From positions 29,321 through 93,320 of the forward strand of contig JAOZHT010000004.1 of assembly GCA_026014735.1 (NCBI GenBank): DNA of 64,000 nt. The letters run 5' to 3'. A program made the position numbers and the translations under genes. Below, in pieces: positions 17,420 through 25,957 of the stretch. The first letter of the stretch is position 1; each line of letters opens with the position of its first letter. Origin of the DNA: Candidatus Bathyarchaeota archaeon. Its GTDB lineage: Archaea; Thermoproteota; Bathyarchaeia; Bathyarchaeales; Bathycorpusculaceae. The notes under the pieces are model-generated. The model had not been told where the DNA came from, ran no database searches, and worked only from the letters and a program-made list of their open reading frames with translations.

Positions 17420-17962
17420 TTAGACGATTTCGACTCCTATCGTTTGTTTTATGAAGAGAATTGACTCTTCAGGTGTAAGCACATGTTTTGGCCCCAGCGG
17501 CTTGCTTTGGCGCTTGCGGATCTTGATTCGTTGACCGGGGCGGTTAACTGTAACGCAGATGTCCATACCGAAGATGCCGATTTCAGGGTCATATTTGACG
17601 CCCGGGATTTCGATGTGTTCTTTGAGGCCGAAGCTAAAGTTTCCGCGGACATCGAAGGCTCGCCTTGCAAGCTTGTTGTCGACGACGGGGAAGATTTTCT
17701 TCAGAAAAGCCACGGCTTCTTCGTGACGCAGCGTAACCATGACTGCGATGGATTCGCCTTCGCGTATGCCGAAGTCACGGATGGATTTTTTGGCTTTGCG
17801 CTTGACGGGGTTGTGTCCGGTGATTTCCTCAAGGACCTTGTTGGCTTTCTCAAGGGGTTCACCTGATTTGCCCACGTTAAGGTTAACCACGACTTTCTCG
17901 ATGCGGGGCTTACGCATCGGATGTTCATTCCAGCCCTGAATGATTGCTTCGTCCTCAGACAA
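17420..17962 (-). CDS. rpl5: Ribosomal protein L5 (uL5)
   Basis: A 180-residue 5S-rRNA-contacting protein. MRKPRIEKVVVNLNVGKSG, the RKAKKSIRDFGIREGESIAV region and FGLKEHIEIPGVKYDPEIGIFGMDICV are diagnostic. The start is a TTG overlapping the end of S4e by 8 nt, with a GGAGG 9 nt upstream. L18, the other 5S binder, is in the same operon. Confidence 0.96.
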   Translation of the reverse strand: MSEDEAIIQGWNEHPMRKPRIEKVVVNLNVGKSGEPLEKANKVLEEITGHNPVKRKAKKSIRDFGIREGESIAVMVTLRHEEAVAFLKKIFPVVDNKLARRAFDVRGNFSFGLKEHIEIPGVKYDPEIGIFGMDICVTVNRPGQRIKIRKRQSKPLGPKHVLTPEESILFIKQTIGVEIV

Positions 17963-18719
17963 CGTTGAATGCCTCCAAAGTGTTAATCATAGGGGCGGTT
18001 TCGCCGATGGAGAAGACAAAGTCCAGGATTGTTTGGTAACGAGCGCCCTGCGAGTCCTCGATGACGACGAGGGCTTGGCGCCGTTTTTTCGCTTCGGTTT
18101 TTTCGATTTCGATGATTTTGCCTTGTTTGCCGATGTTTTTGCCGCCTGTGATGATGGCTATGTTGCCCTCTTTGGTTTTAAGTGTCTGGGTGACTGTTTT
18201 GTCGGGGAAGGTGATTTTGAGGATGTCGAAGGATTCGTATGGAACTTCAACTGGGTTTTTTGGGTCTGCGACTCTTATGAGTATGTTTGAGCCGTCGTGT
18301 AATGCAACTTGAACGCCGTTGCTGACGGCGGTTTTGTCGTCCACACGGACCAGTTTGACGCTGGCTTCTTCTTTGCTGATCGGAGCCAGAATCAATCCTT
18401 TGTGTGAGGGCATGACACGGTAGTATTTGCCCATTTCCGGCATAGAGATAACGTCCATTAAGCCGACTGGGGAATCGTCTTGTTTGCGGATTTTTCCGTC
18501 GACTAGAACTTTGCCCTGTGATAGTATGAGTTTGCCTTCTTTGCGTGTTTGAGCAACACCTAGCATATCCCGGAGAACCAAAGTCATAGGTAAACATTCT
18601 TGAAGTGAATGTGAACCCGAAGAGGGCTTCACTACCCATGCTTTCTCTTTCCGATGAATCTGCCAGAATGCTGGCGCTGGCTTACGTTTCAGCCGTGCAG
18701 TTTTTCCTTTTCTACCCAA
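17955..18719 (-). CDS. rps4e: Ribosomal protein S4e (eS4)
   Basis: A 254-residue archaeal/eukaryotic small-subunit protein. An S4-like RNA-binding domain (MLGVAQTRKEGKLILSQGKVLVDGKIR) is followed by a central domain and a C-terminal KOW motif (EGNIAIITGGKNIGKQGKI). The TTG start at 18719 lies just after the L24 stop, and the GGAGGAG in L24's last codons is its Shine-Dalgarno. Confidence 0.97.
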   Translation of the reverse strand: MGRKGKTARLKRKPAPAFWQIHRKEKAWVVKPSSGSHSLQECLPMTLVLRDMLGVAQTRKEGKLILSQGKVLVDGKIRKQDDSPVGLMDVISMPEMGKYYRVMPSHKGLILAPISKEEASVKLVRVDDKTAVSNGVQVALHDGSNILIRVADPKNPVEVPYESFDILKITFPDKTVTQTLKTKEGNIAIITGGKNIGKQGKIIEIEKTEAKKRRQALVVIEDSQGARYQTILDFVFSIGETAPMINTLEAFNVV

Positions 18720-18721
18720 AT

Positions 18722-19375
18722 TTATTCTCCTCCTTCTTCTTCAGAGGCTTTCTTTTTAGCGCGCGGTTTAGCTGCGGCTTTCTTTTCCTCTGTTACTTTT
18801 ACAGGTGCCTTTTTCGCTGCGGTTTTCTTAGCCGGTGCCTTCTTGGCTGCTGGCTTTGCCTCTTTTACAGGTTCAGGCGCTGCTGCTTCGACTTCTTCTG
18901 CTGCTACTTCTGGTGCTGCTTCTTCAGTGACTGGCTCTTCTTTAGCTTTAGCGGGTGCCTTCTCGGTTTTCTTTGCTTTGGCTTTCGGCTCCTTCTTTTC
19001 GGGGGCAGCTTTGCGTGGCAGAATGGTTTCTTTGCGGTATTTATCGTCGAGGTTAAGGGTGCGTATCTGTACCTTTGAGGGGTGGACAGCTAGAAAGATG
19101 TTTGTGCCATCTACTTTTTCGCGGGTTAACCCTTCCATGTAGATGCGGTAAGCTTTAAGGTCGATGCGTGAAACTTTGCCTTCAAAGCCCTTGTTGTCGC
19201 CGCGGAGAATACGTACTGTGTCGCCTTTGCGGACAGGCAGGGTTTTTGCGCCTTTTGAGGCGGCAAGCTCGCTGGATAGGGGAGCAGCCATCTGCTTGTG
19301 GCGTATGTGGGCGGGGGCGTTGAAGTGCCGTTTTCTTTGTTTACGCGGATTTTTTACTCTGTTAGTTTGTTGCAT
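18722..19375 (-). CDS. rpl24: Ribosomal protein L24 (uL24) with long Lys/Ala/Glu tail
   Basis: A large-subunit assembly protein. The core KRHFNAPAHIRHKQMAAPLS and the KOW motif (VRKGDTVRILRGDNKGFEGK) fit archaeal L24/L26. After about residue 115 comes a tail of about 100 residues of Ala/Lys/Glu/Pro (repeats like KKAPAKKTAAKKAP), nearly doubling the usual length. The ATG at 19375 is chosen over a GTG three codons upstream because GGTGA lies 5 nt before it. Confidence 0.95.
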   Translation of the reverse strand: MQQTNRVKNPRKQRKRHFNAPAHIRHKQMAAPLSSELAASKGAKTLPVRKGDTVRILRGDNKGFEGKVSRIDLKAYRIYMEGLTREKVDGTNIFLAVHPSKVQIRTLNLDDKYRKETILPRKAAPEKKEPKAKAKKTEKAPAKAKEEPVTEEAAPEVAAEEVEAAAPEPVKEAKPAAKKAPAKKTAAKKAPVKVTEEKKAAAKPRAKKKASEEEGGE

Positions 19376-19384
19376 GATCTTCAC

Positions 19385-19828
19385 CTATACAATTATGCTG
19401 GAGGCACTTGCGATTCTGGGCCATCTCTCAGCTGCTTCTCTTGCTACTGGACCACGGATTTCCGAGCCCTTCATTTCTCCTTCAGGGGTAATAATGACGG
19501 CTGCGTTGTCCTCGAATTGCACCCAGACGCCGTCGATTCTGCGGAAGGTTTTCCTTTGGCGTACAATTACTGCCTGGAAGATCTTTTTGCGCATATCAGG
19601 TGAGCCCTGGCGGACTGAGACGGTGACTTTGTCGCCGACGGTCGCGGAGGGGTAGCGTCTTAGGCGTCCCTTGTAGCCCATGGCTTGGATGAGGCGTAGG
19701 ACGCGTGCGCCGGTGTTATCGGTGCATTTCATTTCTGAGCCTGCCTGTAGACCGCGGCTAACTTTTTGGCCGTGGCTAAGCATGCCTTTTGCTGTGAGGG
19801 CTCTTTGCTTTGCCTTCGCTGCACACAT
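19385..19828 (-). CDS. rpl14: Ribosomal protein L14 (uL14)
   Basis: A 147-residue large-subunit protein. [40 protein letters not shown] and the C-terminal [19 protein letters not shown] are the expected motifs. It has an N-terminal extension of about 25 residues, as in other archaea. It is placed between S17 and L24, as expected. Confidence 0.97.
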   Translation of the reverse strand: MCAAKAKQRALTAKGMLSHGQKVSRGLQAGSEMKCTDNTGARVLRLIQAMGYKGRLRRYPSATVGDKVTVSVRQGSPDMRKKIFQAVIVRQRKTFRRIDGVWVQFEDNAAVIITPEGEMKGSEIRGPVAREAAERWPRIASASSIIV

Positions 19829-19829
19829 T

Positions 19830-20150
19830 TTACTTTTCCTCTCCTATTTTCTCGACGACTACAAAGGAAACTGTTTTGCTTAGTGGTCTGCATTCTGCGA
19901 TTTTGACGCGGTCGCCTTCTTTGACGTCTAGGCAGGGTGGGTTGTGGGATGGGATGTGTCCGTGTCGGCGTTCGTAACGCACGAATTTCGAGGAGAACTG
20001 CATGAATTCTCTGTCTACGATAACGGTTTTATCCATCTTTGCTGTGTGCACGGTGCCTTCCAGTACACGGCCTCGGACAGCGAGGGTTCCGTGGAATGGG
20101 CAGTTGCGGTCGTCACAGGTCTTTTTCGGTCGCTTGAAAGTCATCGACAT
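19830..20150 (-). CDS. rps17: Ribosomal protein S17 (uS17)
   Basis: A 106-residue 16S-rRNA-binding protein. [21 protein letters not shown] is the archaeal N-terminus with its Cys pair, followed by the OB-fold [15 protein letters not shown] and the C-terminal VVEKIGEE. It is tightly packed: 2 nt after the Rpp29 stop and 1 nt before L14. Confidence 0.97.
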   Translation of the reverse strand: MSMTFKRPKKTCDDRNCPFHGTLAVRGRVLEGTVHTAKMDKTVIVDREFMQFSSKFVRYERRHGHIPSHNPPCLDVKEGDRVKIAECRPLSKTVSFVVVEKIGEEK

Positions 20151-20151
20151 A

Positions 20152-20433
20152 TTACCATAACCTCTTCATGTTTTTCTTAAGTCGGTTTTCGGGTCTACCG
20201 ACAAGTAGTTTACCGTCAATTTCAACGACTGTGCCGTCGCTGAAGGTAAAATCGAAAGTTGAGGATTCCTTGATTACCCGGCGGGGTTGCCCCGTCGCCT
20301 GGAAGAGAAAGCTGTTTTTTGTTTCGCCGACTACAAGGCCGCCTACGCCGATGCTGTCCCGGTTAAGGGAAGAAGCGACTAGGCCCTGTGCGCCGATGAA
20401 TTCGTAGCGGATTATGTCAGGGGTTATTTTCAT
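20152..20433 (-). CDS. rnp1: RNase P protein component 1 (Rpp29/Pop4 homologue)
   Basis: A 93-residue subunit of archaeal RNase P, which matures tRNA 5' ends. IIRYEFIGAQGLVASSLNRDSIGVGGLVVGETKNSFLF is the Sm-like barrel and VEIDGKLLVGRPENRLKKN the C-terminus. The ATG overlaps the L29 stop by 4 nt. Its place between L29 and S17 is specific to archaea. Confidence 0.95.
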   Translation of the reverse strand: MKITPDIIRYEFIGAQGLVASSLNRDSIGVGGLVVGETKNSFLFQATGQPRRVIKESSTFDFTFSDGTVVEIDGKLLVGRPENRLKKNMKRLW

Positions 20434-20717
20434 TGGGAAGCTTTCTCCTTGGATTCTTTCTTGGCTGCGGCCTTCTTGGGCTTCTCCTTTGAAGCCTCAG
20501 GTGCCTTGCGTTTGCCAAGTTTCTGCTCGTTTTCTACCGTGAGGATTTGCGCGATGGTTTTGCGGAGCTGGTGGATGCGAGTTGGGTTTTCTACTGCGCC
20601 GCCTGCATTAACCATAGTGCGTATCCGGGCGAGTTCGACGCGTAAGTCGATTAGTCGCTGGGCGCGGTCCTCAGGGGATAGCGCGGCAATGTCTTTCATT
20701 CTCATGATTGGCGCCAT
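20430..20717 (-). CDS. rpl29: Ribosomal protein L29 (uL29)
   Basis: A 95-residue large-subunit protein. RMKDIAALSPEDRAQRLIDL and the paired helices LRKTIAQILTVENEQKL are typical. A basic Lys/Ala/Glu tail of about 30 residues follows, again longer than the usual family end. The ATG overlaps the S3 stop (TAATG); in-frame ATGs 4 and 6 codons later are alternatives. Confidence 0.95.
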   Translation of the reverse strand: MAPIMRMKDIAALSPEDRAQRLIDLRVELARIRTMVNAGGAVENPTRIHQLRKTIAQILTVENEQKLGKRKAPEASKEKPKKAAAKKESKEKASQ

Positions 20718-21511
20718 TACGCTGAAGCCTCCTCGGATTTTGCCTCTGCAGCCTCAGGGGCAGCTTGTTGAGGTGCTGCCTCTTGGGGTGCTGGCGTGGG
20801 CTCTTCAGCTTTGGGCTCAGCTGGGGCTTCTTCTTTGGCTTTTGCTGGCTCTGCGGGGGCTGGAGTAGCCGCTGCGGGTTGGGTTGGAGCAGCCGCGATT
20901 TCTGCTTCTTCGGGCGCCGGCTCCATAATTTGGACTTTATCTGGGAAATATGCATCCGGCGGCATAATTTTAACGCGAACTCCGATGATGCCGGGTTTCA
21001 GTTGCACGTGGGCTTCAGCGGTTTTCATCGCGCGCAACGCGGGTTCACCGCACCGTGGGAAGTAGCCTGCGCGGAACTTTTCGAAGCGTGCACGTTCAGT
21101 GGTGAGTTTGCCGCTGATGACGATTTCTGCGCCTAAGGCGCCTGCTTCCATAACTTGGTTTAGTGCCCAGAAGCCTGCGCGTCGGAAGTGGACGCCGCGT
21201 TCAAGTGCCGAGGAAACGCGGTTGGCGATGACGTGGGCGTTGAATTCGGGTACTTCGATTTCTGATACGCTGATCTGTGGGTTGGTTACTTTGAAGTTTC
21301 GTTCCAGAGAAGCGGCGAGTTCCTTGATGGTTTCTCCGCCTCTGCCGATAACGAGGCCTGGACGCATAGCGTAGATGACTACGTGTGTGCCCAAGGGTGT
21401 TTTGGATAGGTTAACTCCGCCGTATCCGGCGCGTTCAAGTTTTTTCTGCAAAAACTCGTCGATTTCAGTTCGTTTAATCGATTCAGTTATAAAACGTTTA
21501 ACTATGCTCAT
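20717..21511 (-). CDS. rps3: Ribosomal protein S3 (uS3) with Ala/Pro/Glu tail
   Basis: A 264-residue protein at the mRNA entry site. The KH domain contains MRPGLVIGRGGETIKELAASLE and the C-terminal domain GAEIVISGKLTTERARFEKF and KTAEAHVQLKPGIIGVRVKI. From about residue 200 it carries roughly 65 residues of low-complexity Ala/Pro/Glu sequence. Such tails occur in some archaeal S3 proteins, but here they match tails on several neighbours. Confidence 0.96.
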   Translation of the reverse strand: MSIVKRFITESIKRTEIDEFLQKKLERAGYGGVNLSKTPLGTHVVIYAMRPGLVIGRGGETIKELAASLERNFKVTNPQISVSEIEVPEFNAHVIANRVSSALERGVHFRRAGFWALNQVMEAGALGAEIVISGKLTTERARFEKFRAGYFPRCGEPALRAMKTAEAHVQLKPGIIGVRVKIMPPDAYFPDKVQIMEPAPEEAEIAAAPTQPAAATPAPAEPAKAKEEAPAEPKAEEPTPAPQEAAPQQAAPEAAEAKSEEASA

Positions 21512-21997
21512 CTACTGTTCTCCTTGAGTGGCTTTTTCTTCCAGCACAATTTCAACATGTGAAGTGATATCGTACTTCGGTGATGCCCTGCCATGTGCAC
21601 GCGGGGTATAACGTTTAAGCTTCATACCCGGATAAGCAGCGGTGTGAACGATTTTTAGGCGATCCACATCTAAACCCTTGTTTTCGGCGTTAGCTTGAGC
21701 TGCCTGCAGAACCCGAAGGACCTGCTCAGCGGTTTTTATGGGAAACCTGCCGACTCCGCAGTCCGCCATGCCGCCTTTGTGGCCGAGTTTTTTAGTGTAC
21801 CTTCTGTATGGAATTGGTTTTTTGAGTGCTATAACATCGCGCAGGTACTGTTTTGCCTGAGCGAGATCCATGCCTTTTATGGCTTTAGCGACTTCCCGTG
21901 CGGCTTTGTGGGATACTTTTAGTTCTCTTCCGCTGGCTATCGCTGTTTTATCTGGATTAAGCATTTCCTGTTGGATAGAGTATCCCCATTTTGGCAT
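21512..21997 (-). CDS. rpl22: Ribosomal protein L22 (uL22)
   Basis: A 161-residue protein lining the peptide exit tunnel. WGYSIQQEMLNPDKTAIASG, LRDVIALKKPIPYRRYTKKLGHKGG and the C-terminal RYTPRAHGRASPKYDITSHVEIVL are diagnostic. The ATG at 21997 is chosen because a GGAG lies 8 nt upstream; the in-frame ATG at 22018 would fall before the transcription start predicted from the TATA box. It is the first gene of this operon; S19, L2, L23, L4 and L3 are not present. Confidence 0.96.
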   Translation of the reverse strand: MPKWGYSIQQEMLNPDKTAIASGRELKVSHKAAREVAKAIKGMDLAQAKQYLRDVIALKKPIPYRRYTKKLGHKGGMADCGVGRFPIKTAEQVLRVLQAAQANAENKGLDVDRLKIVHTAAYPGMKLKRYTPRAHGRASPKYDITSHVEIVLEEKATQGEQ

Positions 21998-22032
21998 TTT
22001 TATTTCTCCGATGCGCATTCAAACACGTAAAA

Positions 22033-22044
22033 GCAATTTATATG
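22033..22044 (-). promoter_or_regulatory. TATA promoter of the ribosomal-protein operon
   Basis: On the minus strand, CATATAAATTG with an upstream GGAAAG (BRE-like) lies about 40 nt from the L22 ATG. The expected start site near 22,012 leaves a short leader with the GGAG. It would drive the 17-gene unit ending at L30. Confidence 0.7.
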
Positions 22045-22484
22045 GCTTTCCGTATCACAACTAAGATTTTACTCTTAACTGGGCTAATGAGTGTCCCTGC
22101 GAGGGATCCAATTCGAACGCGTGAGGTGTACAGTTTTTGGATTACGTTTAACCTTTTATAGTTTGCCCAGAAATGGGGCTAAACAAAGAAAAAACAGGGC
22201 TCCCACGCCTCAAAAATGCACCCAGCAGCAAATCGAAAAAGAAAAACTGGGCATAGGAAGGCCAGCCTCTAAAGCTCATGCGCGGGCACGGGTCCACATG
22301 AAAAGGACAAGAAGAGCAGCAAATGACCAGACAGCAAACAAGCACCCCACACCCTTAAACGTAGAGCAACAACCCCCACCAATTGCCCACAACTTGGTTA
22401 AAGGCCCTGATTATCCCAATCTGCAAAGCAAGCGATGACAAAAACTAAAAGCGTAAACAGCCCACTATCGCGTGGGAGTAGCGT
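22045..22484. other. Intergenic region, no confident gene
   Basis: About 440 bp. A plus-strand TATA-like CTTTTATAG near 22,153 could start a transcript, but the plus frame that follows is low-complexity without a domain. A minus-strand frame around 22,268-22,400 encodes one hydrophobic helix (FAVWSFAALLVLFMW) of about 38 residues from a TTG without a clear Shine-Dalgarno. Neither is called. Confidence 0.4.
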
Positions 22485-22706
22485 TTGAATCAAAAAGCCA
22501 TCAGTTTACCTTTAGTTTTAATCGGTGTTCTATTGATAGTGGTTGGCTGTGTGGTGGCGGTTGTTAATTTGGGGATGACTGTGGACCAAATAAACTCCGC
22601 TGACTCCATGAACCAGATTTTTGGCGACTACTTCTTAAGGTATGGCTTGGCGTTTCTTTTCGCCAGCATCGGCGCAGTGATTGTGGGCATAGGATTAAAA
22701 CGATAA
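22485..22706 (+). CDS. Small two-helix membrane protein
   Basis: A 73-residue protein with two hydrophobic helices (about 7-30 and 50-70) joined by a polar loop and ending LKR. The start is a TTG (MNQKAISLPLVLIG) a few bases after GGGAG. This hairpin architecture is common among uncharacterised archaeal small membrane proteins. No function is suggested by the neighbours. Confidence 0.6.
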   Translation: MNQKAISLPLVLIGVLLIVVGCVVAVVNLGMTVDQINSADSMNQIFGDYFLRYGLAFLFASIGAVIVGIGLKR

Positions 22707-23062
22707 CATGCAAACTGATTTCAAATGCTGCCCAAAATTTTATTCGGAATTAGGATAGGCAATGTTGCCAATTCCGCATGGGGGAGGCTTGTGGTGGGGT
22801 CGGCGGCGTCTGCCTAGAAAACTCTGCTTAAACCCTGCGGACGTTCAATGCGGCTGATTCCAGGTCGATGGTTGCATAGGGAGTTTGGCGGACTTTATGC
22901 GTTTGCACTTAGTATAAATAGAGGGGGGATAGAGCTGGTGGAGCAACAGATGCCTTTGAGGGTTTATGATGCCACCTAAATGCCAAAATAGAATAAGCCA
23001 GATTTTTCTGCAATTTGCTCGGCTGCGGGAGCGAAAAGCCGGCTTGCTGGGATAAAAAGGGT
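22707..23062. other. Intergenic region
   Basis: About 355 bp. A TATA-like AGTATAAATAG near 22,910 on the plus strand faces the convergent gene at 23,063 and could start a short RNA. I see no tRNA, C/D or H/ACA motif and no protein frame with a plausible pattern. Confidence 0.35.
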
Positions 23063-23383
23063 TTAGGCAGTTTCCTCGTTGAAAGTTTTTTCGATTTCGT
23101 TTGCTGATGTTTCTTCTGGGGGGATGCTGCCATCGTCTTCTTTTGCTGGGGTTTCTTGGGCGCTGCGGGTTAATGCGGAAACTATCAGGGCGGATACGGC
23201 GAGTAGCAGGTAGGGCAGTATGACGTTTAGGATGTTGAAGGCGTAGTATTCGGCGGGGATGGTTACGCCGGTGTTGACGATGCCTATGAGGATGTAGGTG
23301 CAGATGGCGGATAAAGCGGTGAATAGGAAGGCGGCTGCGGAGATGTAGAGGGCGATTTTGCTTAACAGTTTTGTTTTGTTCAT
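23063..23383 (-). CDS. Two-helix membrane protein, unknown
   Basis: A 106-residue protein with a hydrophobic segment at about 10-36, a short loop and a second at about 47-70, then an acidic cytoplasmic tail of about 35 residues. The ATG is preceded by AGGAGAG at a normal distance. No family recognised. Confidence 0.65.
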   Translation of the reverse strand: MNKTKLLSKIALYISAAAFLFTALSAICTYILIGIVNTGVTIPAEYYAFNILNVILPYLLLAVSALIVSALTRSAQETPAKEDDGSIPPEETSANEIEKTFNEETA

Positions 23384-23806
23384 GGAACTCTCCTGATTGA
23401 GGAGATGCCTGCTTGCTATTTAACCTATGCCCGAATCTTCCGGGCACCTTTGTCCAATGCTTTCCGAAGAAACCCTCAAACGCCGCCCGATCTCGACAGT
23501 TCTCAAGATGCAGTCTAGATATACGGGCATTACTCGCTGTTCAAGTTGTACTTATGACGGCGCCAGACAAAGATCAGGGGCAAGCAGGAAATGGGGCAGC
23601 ATCCACCGTTACCAGGGCAGATACCGCGCATCTATGGTGGTGCTGTAGCTGGGCGAAAATTACACGGTGGATTTGCAGGTAACCAATCTGACGATGGACA
23701 CTTAGAGAAGCCGTATAGCGTATAAATCTGCCGTGTAGTCTTTTTGTCGTATTTAGGCAGGGGTAATTGGGCAAAAAAGTGCAGAGAGACAGAAAAGTAT
23801 GGAGAA
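23384..23806. other. Intergenic region, possible gene remnant
   Basis: About 420 bp with no intact gene. An inverted repeat, GCCCG (23429-23433) and CGGGC (23441-23445), lies near the left end. On the plus strand around 23,650-23,705 a frame reads GENYTVDLQVTNLTMDT between stops, which looks like a fragment of a secreted protein. This may be decayed coding sequence; the evidence is weak. Confidence 0.3.
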
Positions 23807-24231
23807 TCAAGGTGGCGGCTTAACTTGTTGGCCGCAGTGGGGGCAGAATTGGGAGTCCGCGGTTAGGGGTCCGCCGCAGAGTCGGCAGTAACCCTCGATT
23901 TGGGGCTGGGTTGGCTGCGTGTAGGGTTGGTAGGGCTGTGTGGGCTGGTTGGGAGTTGGGTTGTGGGTGAGTGCGAGTGCGCCTCCGATGAGCCCTAAAA
24001 CGTTGATTCCGGCCAAAATCGAGAGCACGATTATGTAGGTGCCGTATTTGAGTGCTCCGTGGGCTGCGCCATCAGCCTCTGCGCATACAGGATCATCAGG
24101 GCGTTTGCGATGATTATCCAGATGCCCACTAAGATAAACAGGAGAACCACGCCGAGGCATATGCCCAGTATGCCGCCGATCAAGGTAAGATAGTACGCTG
24201 CCTCAGGTTTACTTACTTGCTGCCCATACAT
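23807..24231 (-). pseudogene. Membrane protein with C-terminal zinc ribbon, split by a frameshift
   Basis: Two overlapping minus-strand frames together make one protein. The first (from 24231) encodes MYGQQVSKPEAAYYLTLIGG, a membrane helix and ALMILYAQRLMAQPTEHS. The second continues with KYGTYIIVLSILAGINVLG, a second helix, a Gln/Pro/Thr-rich linker and a zinc ribbon, CRLCGG...CPHCG. Adding one A to the AAA run at about 24047-24049 joins them as ...PTEHSKYGTYII.... So this is a one-base deletion in a homopolymer: a sequencing error, a real mutation or a slippage site. Intact length would be about 136 residues. Function unknown. Confidence 0.7.
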
Positions 24232-24325
24232 TTCTGCTCATGCCCCACAATACGCAGATTATTGAGGCAGGTGTTCTTAAAAAATTTTGGGCTAGCTGCG
24301 ATTTGTTTATGTTTCACGGTAAGAA

Positions 24326-25423
24326 ATGATAGGTACTGTTTGTCAGGATGGCTTTGAAATGGCATCTAAAGATGAGAAAATCACTATGCTGCATGGCGCA
24401 GGCGGCACCGTCATGCATGACCTCGTCAAAAACTACGTGGTGAAAGCCTTCGGAGGCATCGGCAACGCAGAGGTCCCCTTGGAAGCCATGGATGACGCCG
24501 CAGTCGTGGGCGATGTGGTCTTCAAAAGCGACAGCCACGCGGTGAAGCCCATCTTTTTCGCCGGCGGCGACATAGGACGCATCGCCATATCAGGAACCGT
24601 CAACGACATCAGCTGCCTAGGCGCCCAGCCCTTCGCGCTTGCATGCGGCCTTGTTCTTGAGGAGGGGCTGCTGCTCAACGACTTAGAACGCATCCTATCC
24701 AGTATGCGGCAAGCCTGCCTTGAAGCCGACGTGGGAGTGGTGACAGGCGACACCAAAGTGGTTGAGAAGGGCGCGCTTGGCGGCTGCGTCATGAACGTCT
24801 CAGGCATCGGACGCCGCACCGAAGCATTGGACAGCAACCTGGGGGTCGTGCGTAGAACCCGCGAGCTCCAATCCCGCTGGCTACTGGACTCCAACCTTGC
24901 AGTAGGCGACAAAATCATCCTTTTGGGCAGCATCGCTGACCACGGCGTCGCGGTGCTCTCCGCTCAGCAGGGACTAAGGTTTGGCAGCGACATCAAATCC
25001 GACGTTAAACCCCTAAACCGCATGGTGCAGGCGCTGCTAGGCACAGTCGGCGGAGTAGTCGCCATCAAAGACGCTACCCGCGGAGGCTTAGCTGACGCCC
25101 TAAACGAGTGGACCGAGAAATCCAAAGTCGGCATCCTAACACAAGAAGACAAAATCCCCATCCATGACGACGTGCGGGCGGCCTGCGAGATGCTTGGCTT
25201 GGACCCGATGGAAATCGGCAACGAGGGCAAACTCATCATCGGAGTAGTCCCCCAGAAAGCCGAGGAGGCACTGGCGTTTCTAAGAGGCACCAGCGAGGGC
25301 AGGGAAGCCCAGATAATCGGGGAAGCCACATCCGAGTTCCGCGGCGTGGCGATGCAGACGGTGGTGGGCGGCAAACGGATTGTGGCGCGGCCAGTAGGCG
25401 ACCCCGTGCCCAGAATCTGTTAG
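24326..25423 (+). CDS. hypE: Hydrogenase maturation protein HypE
   Basis: A 365-residue member of the PurM/SelD superfamily. HypE dehydrates the thiocarbamate placed on its C-terminal cysteine to a thiocyanate, the source of the CN ligands of [NiFe]-hydrogenase. The protein ends in PRIC, the conserved Cys tail. MDDAAVVGDVVFKSDSHAV and IKDATRGGLADALNEW are ATP-binding motifs. Its partner HypF (carbamoyl transfer) and the recipients HypC/HypD are encoded just downstream on the opposite strand. Met12 (24359) is an alternative start. Confidence 0.96.
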   Translation: MIGTVCQDGFEMASKDEKITMLHGAGGTVMHDLVKNYVVKAFGGIGNAEVPLEAMDDAAVVGDVVFKSDSHAVKPIFFAGGDIGRIAISGTVNDISCLGAQPFALACGLVLEEGLLLNDLERILSSMRQACLEADVGVVTGDTKVVEKGALGGCVMNVSGIGRRTEALDSNLGVVRRTRELQSRWLLDSNLAVGDKIILLGSIADHGVAVLSAQQGLRFGSDIKSDVKPLNRMVQALLGTVGGVVAIKDATRGGLADALNEWTEKSKVGILTQEDKIPIHDDVRAACEMLGLDPMEIGNEGKLIIGVVPQKAEEALAFLRGTSEGREAQIIGEATSEFRGVAMQTVVGGKRIVARPVGDPVPRIC

Positions 25424-25510
25424 CTTTAACAGATTGTGCCCACAAAGAATTATATCGGCATCTTCACCCCTTTTTGTTTAATTAGGGTGGTATAGAAAGG
25501 AGTTTTTGTT

Positions 25511-25909
25511 ATGAATCGAGCAGTGGCAGCGGTGGCGGTTATCGTGATTATTGTTGTTGCGGGCTTTGCGGTTTATGCGGGTTTAACGTATCCCAGAGAA
25601 ACCCTAAATGTCCCCGCGTCCTTCTCGGTGGGCGCGGATTCCCAGACAGCCTCCCTTGACCAGCCTTTCCTGATGGATAAAGCGCAGGTTAAGGTAGATG
25701 TTCAAAGCGGCATCGCGGTTTGGAGGGTTCAAATACTTAGCGGCGACCAGGTGATTTGGGAGCATACCTCCGCGCAGGGTGGACAGGTGACTTATACCAG
25801 TGAATGGATAGAGTTGCCTATGGGAAGCTATAACCTCACTTTGGCGCTGGTCGGCGCGGGGTCGCTGGATGCGACGGTTGCCGTGACATCGAAAGGCGGC
25901 TTCTGGTAA
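25511..25909 (+). CDS. Membrane-anchored extracellular beta protein, unknown
   Basis: A 132-residue protein with one N-terminal hydrophobic helix (about 4-24), which serves as signal or anchor, and an outer domain of about 105 residues with alternating hydrophobic residues typical of a beta sandwich (VWRVQILSGDQVIWEH, GSYNLTLALVG). A good AAAGGAG precedes the ATG. It lies between hypE and hypD but does not resemble a hydrogenase factor. Confidence 0.65.
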   Translation: MNRAVAAVAVIVIIVVAGFAVYAGLTYPRETLNVPASFSVGADSQTASLDQPFLMDKAQVKVDVQSGIAVWRVQILSGDQVIWEHTSAQGGQVTYTSEWIELPMGSYNLTLALVGAGSLDATVAVTSKGGFW

Positions 25910-25957
25910 GCCAGCAGACAAACCTTCAGGTTTCCCTCAGCCCTAACAGTCCATAGG

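Noticed and set aside
20765..21136. Plus-strand frames rich in Trp/Cys/Gly opposite the S3 tail
   Set aside because: They are antisense shadows of the Ala/Pro/Glu low-complexity tail of S3; the same holds opposite the L18, L24 and L32e tails.
22081..22140. GGGATCCAATTCGAAC, resembling a tRNA T arm
   Set aside because: The T stem does not pair and no acceptor or anticodon arm can be drawn on either strand.
22091..22438. Plus-strand frame of 115 residues upstream of a small membrane protein
   Set aside because: Composition is rich in Gln, Pro, Arg and Lys, with no domain or hydrophobic pattern and no Shine-Dalgarno; judged a chance frame.
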